Part shown: one piece after another, positions 45,122-53,754 of the stretch
Layout of the letters: every line of letters begins with the position of its first letter
How positions within the stretch are numbered: the stretch's first letter is position 1
The notes under the pieces: generated by a model
The model's input: the letters and a program-made list of their open reading frames with translations, nothing else
The model's database searches: none
Told to the model about the DNA's origin: nothing
Origin: Reyranella sp.
Lineage (GTDB): Bacteria > Pseudomonadota > Alphaproteobacteria > Reyranellales > Reyranellaceae
Assembly: GCF_030651995.1 (NCBI RefSeq)
Contig: NZ_JAUSBN010000004.1
Location: 36,939-100,938, forward strand
DNA: 64,000 bases
Reading direction: 5' to 3'
Program-made: the position numbers and the translations under genes

Positions 45122-46489
45122 CTACGACATGCTGAGAACCTGCGAATAGACGATGCCGGCCACCGAACTGGCGAGCAGCACGGGAAGCATCCCCATCTTG
45201 AAGCGGAAGATCGCGATCGCGGCGGCGATCGACAGGACGAGCGTCGGCACGTTGATCGAGCTCAACACCGGCAGGTCGACGGCGGCCCCCAGCCAGCGCA
45301 CCGGCACCAGCTTCGCGAACAGGACGTGGAGCGCGAACCACACCGCGAGGTTCAGGATGACGCCGACCACCGCCGCCGTGATGGCACCCAGCGCCGCCCC
45401 CAGCGCCTTGTTGGCCCGCAGCGCCTCGACGAAGGGGGCGCCGAAGAAGATCCAGAGGAAGCACGGCACGAACGTGACCCACGTGGTGAGCAGCCCGCCC
45501 AAGGTCGCCGCCAGCAGCGGCGGCATCGCGCCGGGCTCGCGCCAGGCGGCGAGGAAGCCCACGAACTGCGTCACCATGATCAGCGGCCCCGGCGTGGTCT
45601 CGGCCATGCCGAGCCCGTCGAGCATCTCGCCCGCCGTCACCCAGTGATAATTGTCGACGGCCTGTTGCGCCACATAGGCCAGCACCGCATAGGCGCCGCC
45701 GAAGGTGACCACGGCCATCTGGCTGAAAAAGATCGAGATCTTGGTGAAGACGTTGTCGCCTCCGAGGACGACGTAGAGCGCCGCCACCGGCACCAGCCAG
45801 AGTGCGAGGAAGAGCGCGGTGATCGATAATGACCAGCGGACGTTCGGCCGTGCATGTGCCGGCGTTTCCTCGCCCAACAGCGAGTCGGCGTCGGCCAGTT
45901 GCCGGTCGCCCACCTTGCCGTGCCCGCCGCCCGCCAGGAAGGCCGGCACCCCGGCGCGTCCGCCGAAATAGCCGATGAGTCCCGCGGCCAGGATGATGAG
46001 CGGGAACGGCACGTCGTAGAAGAAGAGCGCGATGAAGGCCGCTGCCGCCAGCCCGCGCATCGTGTTGTTCTTCAGCGCGCGCTTGCCGACCCTCAGCACC
46101 GCTTCGATCACGATGACCAGCACGGCAGCCTTCAGCCCGAAGAACAGGCCCTGCACGAGGGTCACCTTGCCGAGCAGGACATAGATCCAGCTCAAGGCCA
46201 TGATGGCCAGCAGGCCGGGCAGCACGAACAGGATGCCGGCGAACAGCCCGCCCCGCGTCTTGTGCATCAGCCAGCCGATATAGATGGCGAGCTGCTGCGC
46301 CTCGGGGCCGGGCAGCAGCGTGCAGTAGTTGAGCGCCTGCAGGAAACGCTGCTCGCCGATCCACTTCTTCTCCTCGACGATGATGCGATGCATCACCGCG
46401 ATCTGGCCGGCCGGGCCACCGAACGAGAGCGCGGCGACGCGGGCCCACACCTTCATCGCTTCGCCGAAGGGAACGCCATGGTCTTTCAC
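45122..46489 (-). CDS. chrA: Chromate efflux transporter ChrA (CHR family, long form)
   Basis: 455 residues with two homologous CHR halves. The first contains FGGPAGQIAVMHRIIVEEKKWIGEQRFLQALNYCTLLPGPEAQQLAIYIGW and the second FGGAYAVLAYVAQQAVDNYHWVTAGEMLDGLGMAETTPGPLIMVTQFVGF; each half has the conserved FGG and PGP motifs. About 10-12 membrane helices. It exports chromate using the proton motive force. The start overlaps the chrB stop (46486-46489), so they are coupled. Confidence 0.95.
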   Translation of the reverse strand: MKDHGVPFGEAMKVWARVAALSFGGPAGQIAVMHRIIVEEKKWIGEQRFLQALNYCTLLPGPEAQQLAIYIGWLMHKTRGGLFAGILFVLPGLLAIMALSWIYVLLGKVTLVQGLFFGLKAAVLVIVIEAVLRVGKRALKNNTMRGLAAAAFIALFFYDVPFPLIILAAGLIGYFGGRAGVPAFLAGGGHGKVGDRQLADADSLLGEETPAHARPNVRWSLSITALFLALWLVPVAALYVVLGGDNVFTKISIFFSQMAVVTFGGAYAVLAYVAQQAVDNYHWVTAGEMLDGLGMAETTPGPLIMVTQFVGFLAAWREPGAMPPLLAATLGGLLTTWVTFVPCFLWIFFGAPFVEALRANKALGAALGAITAAVVGVILNLAVWFALHVLFAKLVPVRWLGAAVDLPVLSSINVPTLVLSIAAAIAIFRFKMGMLPVLLASSVAGIVYSQVLSMS

Positions 46490-47469
46490 TTCTTACCGCC
46501 TTGCGTGCTTGCGAACGAATTGTAGAGATCGTCGAGGAGGACGGCGCCGCGCGTCAGACGCTGGGTGTCGTCATCGTGCGCGGCGGCGATGCCGGCGATC
46601 AGGCTGCGGACACCGGCGGTTTCCGCGCGGCCGTACTTGCCGTCCTTGAGATCGATGTCGTGGATGATCTCGCCGATCGCGATCAGCGCCGGATCGTCGA
46701 GCTTCGCCTCGGCCAGCAGCACCTCGAAGGTGCAGCGGTCGCCGCGGTGGGTGAACTCGCCCTCGAACATGTCGAAGCGCAGTTCGCCCGGCTGGGCTGC
46801 ATAGCCGGTGCCCGGCACGAACTTGAAGCGCGCCGCGGCGTCGATGAAGCGGCGGATCAGCCAGGCCGAGGCGATGCGATCGACCTGCACGCCCTGGCGC
46901 GTCACCCAGACGCGATTGTTCAGCGGGTCCGATGAGGGGCTGGAGCCCGTTCCGGTCGTGGTCACGGCGTCGACCTCCTTGTGCAAGCCGGCTTCGAGGC
47001 CGGACACCAGCCCTTCGGCCGGTTCGCGCCCGTCGGCGCCGAAGAAATCGATCGCGACGATGTCGTCGAGCTGCTTGCGCAGCCGCGCCACCTGCGTCGC
47101 GACCTCGGCGCCGGCCTCGCCGGTATGCTTGCCGCCAAGCTCGCGCGCGGCCGCGGCGATCTCGGCGTAGTCCTCGTCGCGTGCGGCCTCGAACAGGGCC
47201 TGCACTTCGCCGTCATCCAGACCGTCGACCAGGTGCGCCTCACAGACGAAGGCCTCGCCGCCCAGCTCGGCGATCTCCTTGACCAGCCAGGTGAAGTCTT
47301 CCTGCGTCTCGGCATTGGCCGGCAGCACATAGACGGAGTTCTTCACCGTCACCGCGCCCAGCCCTTTCAAGCGCCGCCAGATCTTCACCCGCGCGTAGGC
47401 GGGCTTGGCCGGCAATTGATGGATCAACAGAAGCCACCGCACGCCCTCCGGGGTCTCGTTTCTCGACAT
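46486..47469 (-). CDS. chrB: Chromate-sensing regulator ChrB, full length
   Basis: 327 residues: an N-terminal winged-helix-like part (RWLLLIHQLPAKPAYARVKIWRRLKGLGAVTVKNSVYVLPA) and a C-terminal ChrB domain (VWVTRQGVQVDRIASAWLIRRFIDAAARFKFVP, FTHRGDRCTFEVLL, IHDIDLKDGKYGR). ChrB represses or activates chr genes in response to chromate. It is the first gene of the chrB-chrA-sod arm. Direct repeats ATGATACGAGTG sit in its promoter (47474-47517) and are the likely operator. Confidence 0.94.
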   Translation of the reverse strand: MSRNETPEGVRWLLLIHQLPAKPAYARVKIWRRLKGLGAVTVKNSVYVLPANAETQEDFTWLVKEIAELGGEAFVCEAHLVDGLDDGEVQALFEAARDEDYAEIAAAARELGGKHTGEAGAEVATQVARLRKQLDDIVAIDFFGADGREPAEGLVSGLEAGLHKEVDAVTTTGTGSSPSSDPLNNRVWVTRQGVQVDRIASAWLIRRFIDAAARFKFVPGTGYAAQPGELRFDMFEGEFTHRGDRCTFEVLLAEAKLDDPALIAIGEIIHDIDLKDGKYGRAETAGVRSLIAGIAAAHDDDTQRLTRGAVLLDDLYNSFASTQGGKK

Positions 47470-47473
47470 TGTT

Positions 47474-47568
47474 CACTCGTATCATGGAAATAGAGATTCT
47501 TGCAACACTCGTATCATTTTTCTCTTGCGTTCCTGGCCCGCAAGCGTATTTTGCCGATGAAACGAGTG
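47474..47568. promoter_or_regulatory. Divergent chr promoter region with CACTCGTATCAT repeats
   Basis: CACTCGTATCAT occurs exactly at 47474-47485 and 47506-47517, 32 bp apart (three helical turns), and an inverted partial copy ACGAGTG lies at 47562-47568 followed by TATCA. For chrB (minus strand) a -35 TTGCAA (47500-47505) and an ATACGA -10 inside the first repeat are 17 bp apart. For the plus arm TTGCGT (47525-47530) and TATTTT (47547-47552) are possible promoter elements. ChrB is the natural candidate binder. Confidence 0.6.
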
Positions 47569-47587
47569 TATCACCGAGGGGAACACC

Positions 47588-48556
47588 ATGTCTTTCCAAG
47601 CCCGGCCGATCTCTTTCAAACCGCCGCGCCTAAAAGGCCTCTCGGCCCGGCTGATCGCCAGCCACTACGAGAACAACTATGGCAGCGCGGTGCGCCGGCT
47701 GAACGCGATCCAAGGCGAGCTGGCCAGCCTCGACCCCGCCGGCGTCCCCGGCTTTCGCCTGAACGGGCTGAAGCGCGAGGAGCTGATCGCCACCAACTCG
47801 ATGCTGCTGCACGAGATCTATTTCGAGAATTTGGGCGAAGGCGGCGGCGGCGATCCCTCCGGTGAAAACGGCGGCGGCGCTCTGGCCGAGGCGATCGTGC
47901 GTGATTTCGGATCGCTCGCCAGATGGCGCGCCGAGTTCGTCGCCATGGGCAAGGCGCTGGGCGGCGGCTCGGGCTGGGTGGTGCTGACGCGCTCAGCCCC
48001 CAGAGGCGATCGCGACGGCGCGCTCTCGAACGTCTGGTCAGCCGATCACACCCATGCCCTGGCCGGCGGCACACCGTTGCTGGCGCTCGACATGTACGAG
48101 CACGCCTATCACATCGATTTCGGCAGCAACGCCGGCGCCTATGTCGATGCCTTCATGGCCAACATTGCTTGGGCGCGCGTCGCCGCCCGCTTCGCCGGCA
48201 CGGCGCCCGAGAAGAAGCCGCACACCGTCACGACGCCCGACGCGCGAAAGATGCTCGAGGCCGATCCCGACCTCATCGTCATCGACGCGCGCCTGGAAGC
48301 CGACGCCACGACGGTGCCGTTCCGCCTGCGCGGCGCGCGCCGGGCGCCGCCCGACAGGATCGACGAGATCGCGGCGTCGCTGCCGCCCGGCGCCAAGGCG
48401 CTGGTCTACTGCGCCTGGGGCTTCGAGATCGGCGGCGATGCTGCCGCCAAACTACGCGCGCGCGGCATCGATGCCGTGGCCGTTGCCGGTGGCATCGGCG
48501 CCTGGCGCGCCGATGGACTGCCAACCGAACCGTTGAAAGAAGGAGACGCAAAATGA
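47588..48556 (+). CDS. Superoxide dismutase-rhodanese fusion of chromate locus
   Basis: 322 residues, no signal peptide, ATG preceded by GAGGGG. Residues 1-200 are an Fe/Mn SOD with ligand blocks SHYENNYGSAVRRLN, LLHEIYFENLG and LALDMYEHAYHIDF; residues 208-315 are a rhodanese domain (MLEADPDLIVIDARLEAD, ALVYCAWGFEIGGDAAAKLRARGIDAVAVAGGIGAW) with the active Cys in VYCAWG. This fusion is known beside chr genes. It is cytoplasmic, so it may remove superoxide formed during Cr(VI) reduction while the rhodanese handles sulfur or reduced chromium chemistry (inference). It overlaps the next gene by 4 bp. Confidence 0.92.
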   Translation: MSFQARPISFKPPRLKGLSARLIASHYENNYGSAVRRLNAIQGELASLDPAGVPGFRLNGLKREELIATNSMLLHEIYFENLGEGGGGDPSGENGGGALAEAIVRDFGSLARWRAEFVAMGKALGGGSGWVVLTRSAPRGDRDGALSNVWSADHTHALAGGTPLLALDMYEHAYHIDFGSNAGAYVDAFMANIAWARVAARFAGTAPEKKPHTVTTPDARKMLEADPDLIVIDARLEADATTVPFRLRGARRAPPDRIDEIAASLPPGAKALVYCAWGFEIGGDAAAKLRARGIDAVAVAGGIGAWRADGLPTEPLKEGDAK

Positions 48557-49005
48557 AGTGGGTTACGCGCGAACGTCCCAAGATCGACCGCATCGCCTGT
48601 CCGTGGCTGATCAAGCGCTTCATCGAGAAGGAGCCGGAGTTCCTCTACGTGCCGGCCGACAAGGTGCTGGCCACCGCCAAGGAAACCGGCGCGGTGCCCT
48701 ATGACATTCCCGGCGTGAAGTTCACGCATGTCGGCGAGAAGTGCAGCTTCGACGCCTTCATCCTCGAGTACAAGCTCGATGCCCCCGGTCTCGACAGGCT
48801 GGCCGACATCGTGCGCGGCGCCGACACGTCGCGGCTCGATCTCACGCCGCAATCGGCCGGCCTGTTCGCCCTCTCGCTCGGCCTCAGCCACGTCTACACC
48901 GACGACCACGAGATGCTGAAGCACGGCATGGTGATGTACGACGCGCTCTACGCGTGGTGCCGCAGCCTCACGGGCGAGACGCACAACTGGCCGCCGAAGA
49001 TGTGA
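48553..49005 (+). CDS. Stand-alone ChrB C-terminal domain protein
   Basis: 150 residues from ATG 48553, overlapping the fusion gene's stop (ATGA). WVTRERPKIDRIACPWLIKRFIEKEPEFLYVP, FTHVGEKCSFDAFILEYKL and IVRGADTSRLDLTPQSAGLFALSLGLSHVYTDDHEML match the ChrB C-terminal domain, with no DNA-binding part. It parallels the C-terminal half of chrB across the promoter (same IDRIA..WLI and FTH.G..C motifs). Probably a chromate-binding or redox accessory protein. Confidence 0.92.
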   Translation: MKWVTRERPKIDRIACPWLIKRFIEKEPEFLYVPADKVLATAKETGAVPYDIPGVKFTHVGEKCSFDAFILEYKLDAPGLDRLADIVRGADTSRLDLTPQSAGLFALSLGLSHVYTDDHEMLKHGMVMYDALYAWCRSLTGETHNWPPKM

Positions 49006-49015
49006 GGCGAAGGCC

Positions 49016-50404
49016 ATGACCGACACCGCCGCGAAACCCGTATCGCCCGCCACGTCCCCGGCACAGGCGCGCACGCGCCTGATGCTGGAAGGCCCGATCG
49101 TCTCCACCCTGCTGCGGCTCGCCGTGCCGAACCTGGTGGTGAACGTCGTGCTGATCGCCGTGACACCCGGCGTCGATGCGCATTTCATCGGCCGGCTCGG
49201 TCTCGATGCGCTCGCGGGTCTCGCTCTGGTGTTTCCGCTGATGATGCTGATGCAGCAGATGGCCAACATGGCGATGGGCGGCGCGATTGCCGCCGCCATC
49301 GCCCGGGCGATCGGGGCGGGCCGGCGCGAGGATGCAGCGTCCCTCGTCATCCACGCGCTGGCGATTGCCGCGGGCGCCGCGGCGCTGTTCAGCGCCCTCT
49401 TCCTGCTCGCCGGCCCGCATCTCTACGCCCTGCTCGGCGGCCGCGGCCCGATCCTCGCGGCGGCGCTCGAATATTCCAACGTGATCTTCGCCGGTGCGCT
49501 GATCTACTGGCTGCTCGGAACCCTGACGAGCGTTGTGCGGGCGACCGGCCATGTCGCCATCCTGGCCTGGGTCTATGTCGGCGCCGAACTGCTGCACATC
49601 GCGCTGGTGCCGGCCTTCGTGTTTGGCCTGGGCCCCCTTCCCGCGCTCGGCATCACCGGCGCGGCCCTCGCCACGTTGCTTGCCTTCGCAACTTCGACCG
49701 CGATCCTGGCGTGGTATCTCGCCTCCGGCCGGACGTCGGTCGCCCTGTCGCTGCGCGGCTTCAGGTTCGAACGCCGTCAGTTCGGCGAGATCCTGCGCGT
49801 CGGCGCGCCGATGTCGCTGGCGCCGGTGCTGAACAACGCAGCGCTGGCGACGCTCACGGCCTATGCCGGCATGCTCGGCGCCACCTGGCTCGCGGCCTTC
49901 GGCGCGGCGGTGCGGCTGGAATATCTGCTCTATCCGCTCAATTTCGGGCTGGGCGCGGCGGTGCTGGCGATGGTCGGCAGCAACATCGGCGCGCGCCAGT
50001 TCACGCGCGCCGCGCGCATCGCCTGGATCGCGGTGGGGCTTTCGGCCTGCGTCATGGCCTCGGTCAGCGCGCTGGCGATCGGCGCGCCCGAACTGTGGAT
50101 GGGCTTCTTCAGCCAGGACCCGGCGATCCTGTCCGCGGCGACCGGCTATCTCATGGTGGTCGGCCTCGCCTATCCGTTCGTCGCCGCCAACACGCTGATG
50201 TCGGCGTTCCAGTCGACGCGCCAGCCGGAGTGGCCGTTGGCCGCCATGAGCTGCCGGCTGCTGATCGTCGTGGTGGGCGGATGGATCGCCATCGACGTTC
50301 TGCAGGCGGGCCTCGTCGGCCTGGGCGTGGTCACCGCCCTCGGTCTCGCGGCCTGGGGCATCGTGCTGCTGTCGGCTTTCCGCTTCCACGCTCGCCTGAG
50401 GTGA
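49016..50404 (+). CDS. MATE-family efflux transporter
   Basis: 462 residues with about 12 membrane helices in two halves. MLEGPIVSTLLRLAVPNLVVNVV and GLDALAGLALVFPLMMLMQQMANMAMGGAIAAAIARAIGAGR are the typical MATE opening; FGEILRVGAPMSLAPVLNN begins the second half and GLGAAVLAMVGSNIGARQF its GxxG block. It exports organic cations using Na+ or H+ gradients; substrate unknown. It starts 10 bp after the ChrB-domain gene, so it is probably part of the chromate-linked operon. Confidence 0.92.
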   Translation: MTDTAAKPVSPATSPAQARTRLMLEGPIVSTLLRLAVPNLVVNVVLIAVTPGVDAHFIGRLGLDALAGLALVFPLMMLMQQMANMAMGGAIAAAIARAIGAGRREDAASLVIHALAIAAGAAALFSALFLLAGPHLYALLGGRGPILAAALEYSNVIFAGALIYWLLGTLTSVVRATGHVAILAWVYVGAELLHIALVPAFVFGLGPLPALGITGAALATLLAFATSTAILAWYLASGRTSVALSLRGFRFERRQFGEILRVGAPMSLAPVLNNAALATLTAYAGMLGATWLAAFGAAVRLEYLLYPLNFGLGAAVLAMVGSNIGARQFTRAARIAWIAVGLSACVMASVSALAIGAPELWMGFFSQDPAILSAATGYLMVVGLAYPFVAANTLMSAFQSTRQPEWPLAAMSCRLLIVVVGGWIAIDVLQAGLVGLGVVTALGLAAWGIVLLSAFRFHARLR

Positions 50405-50408
50405 CGCC

Positions 50409-51323
50409 ATGACGCTCGTTCTCACCGGCTACATCGATCTGCCCGCGCACAAGGCGAAGGGCGGCTTCGACCACGCAGCTCCGCATGCTGCGAGCGGCCA
50501 CATCTATGTGGCGCACACGGCAAACGACGCCGTCGATGCCTTCGATGCGCAAAAATACCTGTTCTCCGTTCCCGATCTGCGCGGCGTCGCCGGCGCGCTG
50601 GTGAGCGACGAGGCGAACCTCATCTTCTCGTCGAACCGGGCCGAGAATACAGTCGGCATCTTTGCGCCGGGCCCCAATCCCGAAGTGACCAAGATCAAGG
50701 TCGGCGTCGGCCCCAACGGCCTGGCCTACGATCACGGCCGCAAGCTCCTGCTCGCCGCCAATGTCGGCAATCCGGCGATCGCGGATTCGCATACCGTGAC
50801 GATGGTCGATACCGGCGACCGCGCCGTGCGCGCCGAGATCGCGGTGCCGGGCCGCACGCGCTGGACGGTGTTCGATGCCGAGGCCGCGCTCTTCTACGTC
50901 AACATCGCCGATCCCGCCGTGATCGCCGTCATCGATGCGAGGCAACCCGACAGGGTCGCCCACATGTTCGCCGTGCCCGCGGCCGGGCCGCACGGCCTCG
51001 ATCTCGATCCGGCGACGCACCGCCTGTTCTGCGCCTGCGATGCCAATACATTGGCCACGCTGGATGCCCGCTCCGGCAAGATATTGGGCACCCTGCCGCT
51101 CAGCGGCACGCCCGACGTGATCTTCTTCAATCGCCATCGCCAGCACCTCTACGTCGCGATCGGCGATCCCGGCGTCATCGACGTCTTCTCGACGTCGCCG
51201 ATGGAAAAGCTCGCGACGATCCGGACCGAGCCGGGCGCCCACACCACAGCCCTCAGTCCGGCAGGCGACCGCCTCTACGCCTTTCTGCCGCGCACACACC
51301 GCGCGGCGATCTACGCGACCTGA
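50409..51323 (+). CDS. YncE-like beta-propeller protein
   Basis: 304 residues of repeated blades (SGHIYVAHTANDAVDAFD, EANLIFSSNRAENTVGIF, GRKLLLAANVGNPA, TVTMVDTGDRAVRAEI, HRLFCACDANTLATLDARSGKILGTLPL, RQHLYVAIGDPGVIDVFS). It fits the YncE/YVTN propeller family. No export signal is visible. It starts 4 bp after the MATE gene. Function unknown; possibly a binding scaffold for the same pathway. Confidence 0.82.
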   Translation: MTLVLTGYIDLPAHKAKGGFDHAAPHAASGHIYVAHTANDAVDAFDAQKYLFSVPDLRGVAGALVSDEANLIFSSNRAENTVGIFAPGPNPEVTKIKVGVGPNGLAYDHGRKLLLAANVGNPAIADSHTVTMVDTGDRAVRAEIAVPGRTRWTVFDAEAALFYVNIADPAVIAVIDARQPDRVAHMFAVPAAGPHGLDLDPATHRLFCACDANTLATLDARSGKILGTLPLSGTPDVIFFNRHRQHLYVAIGDPGVIDVFSTSPMEKLATIRTEPGAHTTALSPAGDRLYAFLPRTHRAAIYAT

Positions 51324-51506
51324 CGATCGATCGGCAGCAGCAGGCGCGGCGGGTGAAGAGGTCCCGGCGGCCTGCCGTCGGAATTTCGTATCGCCATAGG
51401 AGCGGAGAGCAACAAAGCGGCAATTATTCAACGGATATGGCAATCGCCGTCTCACGCCAGCCTCCAGCAGATAGCCTATAGTGACCGCTTCTCTTGGGGA
51501 GCTGCC

Positions 51507-52799
51507 ATGCTTGTCGTCGAACTCGCAATCGTCGTCGGATTGATCGTGCTGAACGGTCTTCTGGCGATGTCCGAGCTCGCGCTGGTTTCCGCCAAACGCC
51601 CGCTCCTGGAGCAGATGTCGCGCGACGGATCGCGCGGCGCCGGCGTCGCCCTCGACCTGACGCGTGAACCCGGCCGGATGCTGTCGGCCGTCCAGATCGG
51701 CATCACCCTGGTCGGCATCATCGCCGGCGCCTTCAGCGGCGCCACCGTCGCCGGGCGCGGCGACGCCTGGCTCGAGAGTATGGGCGTGCCCACGCGCTTT
51801 GCCGAACCGGTGGCCTTCACCGTGGTCATCGTGACGATCACCTATCTCTCGGTCGTGCTGGGGGAACTCGTCCCCAAGCAGTTCGGCCTGCGCAACGCCG
51901 AGCGGGTCGCGGTGATCGTCGCCCGGCCGATGCAGCTCGTGGCCAGGGTCGCCAGCCCGGTGGTGAGCCTGCTCGACGTGTCGGCCCGGCTGGGCCTGCG
52001 CCTGCTTGGCCAGTCGCAGCGGCAGGAAAGCGGCGTCACCGACAAGGAGATCATGACGATGATCGACGAGGCCGAGCGGACCGGCCTGGTCGAGCCCGAG
52101 GAACGCTCGATGCTCTCGCGGGTCATGCGCCTCGGCGACCGGCCGGTGCGCGCCATCATGACGCCGCGGCCCGATGTCGAATGGATCGATCTCAACGACA
52201 GCGAGGACGAAATCCGGGCTGCCATCCGCACCGCAAAGCATGGCCGCATGCTGGTGGCGAACGGCGATGTCGACGAGATCGTCGGCGCCCTGCCCATCCG
52301 GGCGGCCCTCGTCGCCCTGATGGACGAGGGTGTCAGCGCGATGTGGATCCTGGTCGAGAAGGTGCCGGCCGTGAGCGACCGGCTGGCGGCCATCGACGTC
52401 GTCGAGCAGCTCCGCCAGTCGCCGCTCAACCTCGTAGTCGTCATCGACGAGCACGGCAGCCTCGAGGGAATCGTCACCGAGGGCGACATCCTGAAGGCGG
52501 TGGTCGCCGACATCGAGGAAGAGGAAGAGCCGCACGTCACGGAGCGCGACGACGGATCGCTGCTGATCGACGGCAGTTGCCCGATCGACGAGATCGCCGA
52601 CCGGCTCGGCATCTCGCTGCCGCCCCACCACTCCTACCACACGGTCGCCGGCTTCGTTCTCCACCGCCTGAAGCGGCTGCCGCGCATCGGCGAGTCCTTC
52701 GACCACGGCCTGTGGCGCTTCGAGATCGTCGATATCGACGGCACACGCATCGACAAGCTGATCGCGACCCAGAATCCGACGCTGCATCGCAGCGTCTGA
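51507..52799 (+). CDS. CorC/HlyC-type transporter (CNNM + CBS + CorC_HlyC)
   Basis: 430 residues. CNNM membrane domain 1-190 (IVVGLIVLNGLLAMSELALVSAKRPLLEQM, QIGITLVGIIAGAFSGAT, TYLSVVLGELVPKQFGL), CBS pair at about 205-335 (RVMRLGDRPVRAIMTPRPDVEWIDL; LNLVVVIDEHGSLEGIVTEGDIL) and C-terminal CorC_HlyC domain (DGSLLIDGSCPIDEIADRLGI, YHTVAGFVLHRLKRLPRIGESF). The family is linked to Mg/Co efflux and divalent-cation homeostasis. Full length, own transcription unit with ribosome site GGGGAG. Confidence 0.93.
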   Translation: MLVVELAIVVGLIVLNGLLAMSELALVSAKRPLLEQMSRDGSRGAGVALDLTREPGRMLSAVQIGITLVGIIAGAFSGATVAGRGDAWLESMGVPTRFAEPVAFTVVIVTITYLSVVLGELVPKQFGLRNAERVAVIVARPMQLVARVASPVVSLLDVSARLGLRLLGQSQRQESGVTDKEIMTMIDEAERTGLVEPEERSMLSRVMRLGDRPVRAIMTPRPDVEWIDLNDSEDEIRAAIRTAKHGRMLVANGDVDEIVGALPIRAALVALMDEGVSAMWILVEKVPAVSDRLAAIDVVEQLRQSPLNLVVVIDEHGSLEGIVTEGDILKAVVADIEEEEEPHVTERDDGSLLIDGSCPIDEIADRLGISLPPHHSYHTVAGFVLHRLKRLPRIGESFDHGLWRFEIVDIDGTRIDKLIATQNPTLHRSV

Positions 52800-52900
52800 C
52801 GCACGAATCGACCTCCCCCGCCTTAGAGGGCGGGGTCGGCACCCTATTACCCCAAAAGCCTCGAAGCGACGTAGTATCCTCGGCGACATAGCGGGGATAC

Positions 52901-53712
52901 ATGGCGGAATCAGTTGGTCTGGGCGCGGAGAATCGGGGATCCGTCGCGGCATTTGCCGGCGGGGTGGGTATCGGGGCGCTGGGAGGGCTAATCGGCCTCG
53001 GCGGCGCCGAGTTCCGGTTGCCGTTGCTGATCGGTGCATTCCGGTTCGGCGCGCTGGAAGCCGTCATAGTCAACAAGGCCATGAGCCTTATCGTCGTGTC
53101 GTCGGCCCTGCCCTTCCGTACCAGCACCATCTCATTCGCCACCATCGGCAGCCACTGGATGATTGTCGCCAACCTCCTTGCCGGCAGTCTGCTGGGCGCG
53201 TGGTAGGTGCGTCGTGGGCGACTCGACTGAAATCTGAAACGCTTTATCGCGTGCTGGCGCTTTTGCTGGTCGCGATGGCGGTCGTCCTGCTGATCGGGCA
53301 CGGCTCGGAGGGCGGCGGCACGCCCCTGTTCTCGGGGGCCGCCCAAATCGTCGCTGGTCTCGTTGCGGGCTTTGCCATTGGGGTTGTCGCTTCACTCATG
53401 GGGGTCGCTGGCGGCGAGCTGCTGATCCCCACGCTGATCCTGCTTTTCGGTGTGGATGTGAAGCTGGCCGGCAGCCTGTCGCTCGTCGTCAGCCTGCCGA
53501 CGATGCTGGTCGGCTTCACGCGTTACAGTCGTGACAGCACCTTCGCCGTGCTTTCGCGAAACCGTCGCTTCGTGCTGGTTATGGCGGTCGGCTCGATCGT
53601 CGGCACCTTCTTCGGCGCGATGTTGCTGGGAATCGTCGGAGTCACTTTCCTGCTGCCGCTCCTGGCCGCGATCCTCGTCATTTCGTCTTTCAAGGTGTGG
53701 CGACACAAGTAG
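52901..53712 (+). pseudogene. TauE/SafE-family exporter, split by a frameshift
   Basis: The first 101 codons (FAGGVGIGALGGLIGLGGAEFRLPLLIG, EAVIVNKAMSLIVVSS, VANLLAGSLLGAW) end in TAG at 53204-53206. The neighbouring frame, with a GTG at 53200, continues the same protein: VGASWATRLKSETLYRVLALLLVAMAVVLL and then the second half (VGVVASLMGVAGGELLIPTLILLFG, FVLVMAVGSIVGTFFGAMLLGIV). A one-base indel near 53200 explains it. Translation of the second half by re-initiation at the overlapping GTG cannot be excluded. The family exports sulfite or organosulfonates. Confidence 0.8.
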
Positions 53713-53754
53713 CCGGACCTGTTCGTCCCGCGGCCTCGAGTCCGATCGGCTGGG

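Noticed and set aside
44480..45829. Plus-strand open frame opposite SOD and chrA
   Set aside because: It crosses two real minus-strand genes and reads as His/Arg-rich antisense.
50331..53039. Long minus-strand open frame opposite YncE-like and CorC-like genes
   Set aside because: Composition is Arg/Asp/His-rich low-complexity shadow; both plus-strand genes have clear domains.
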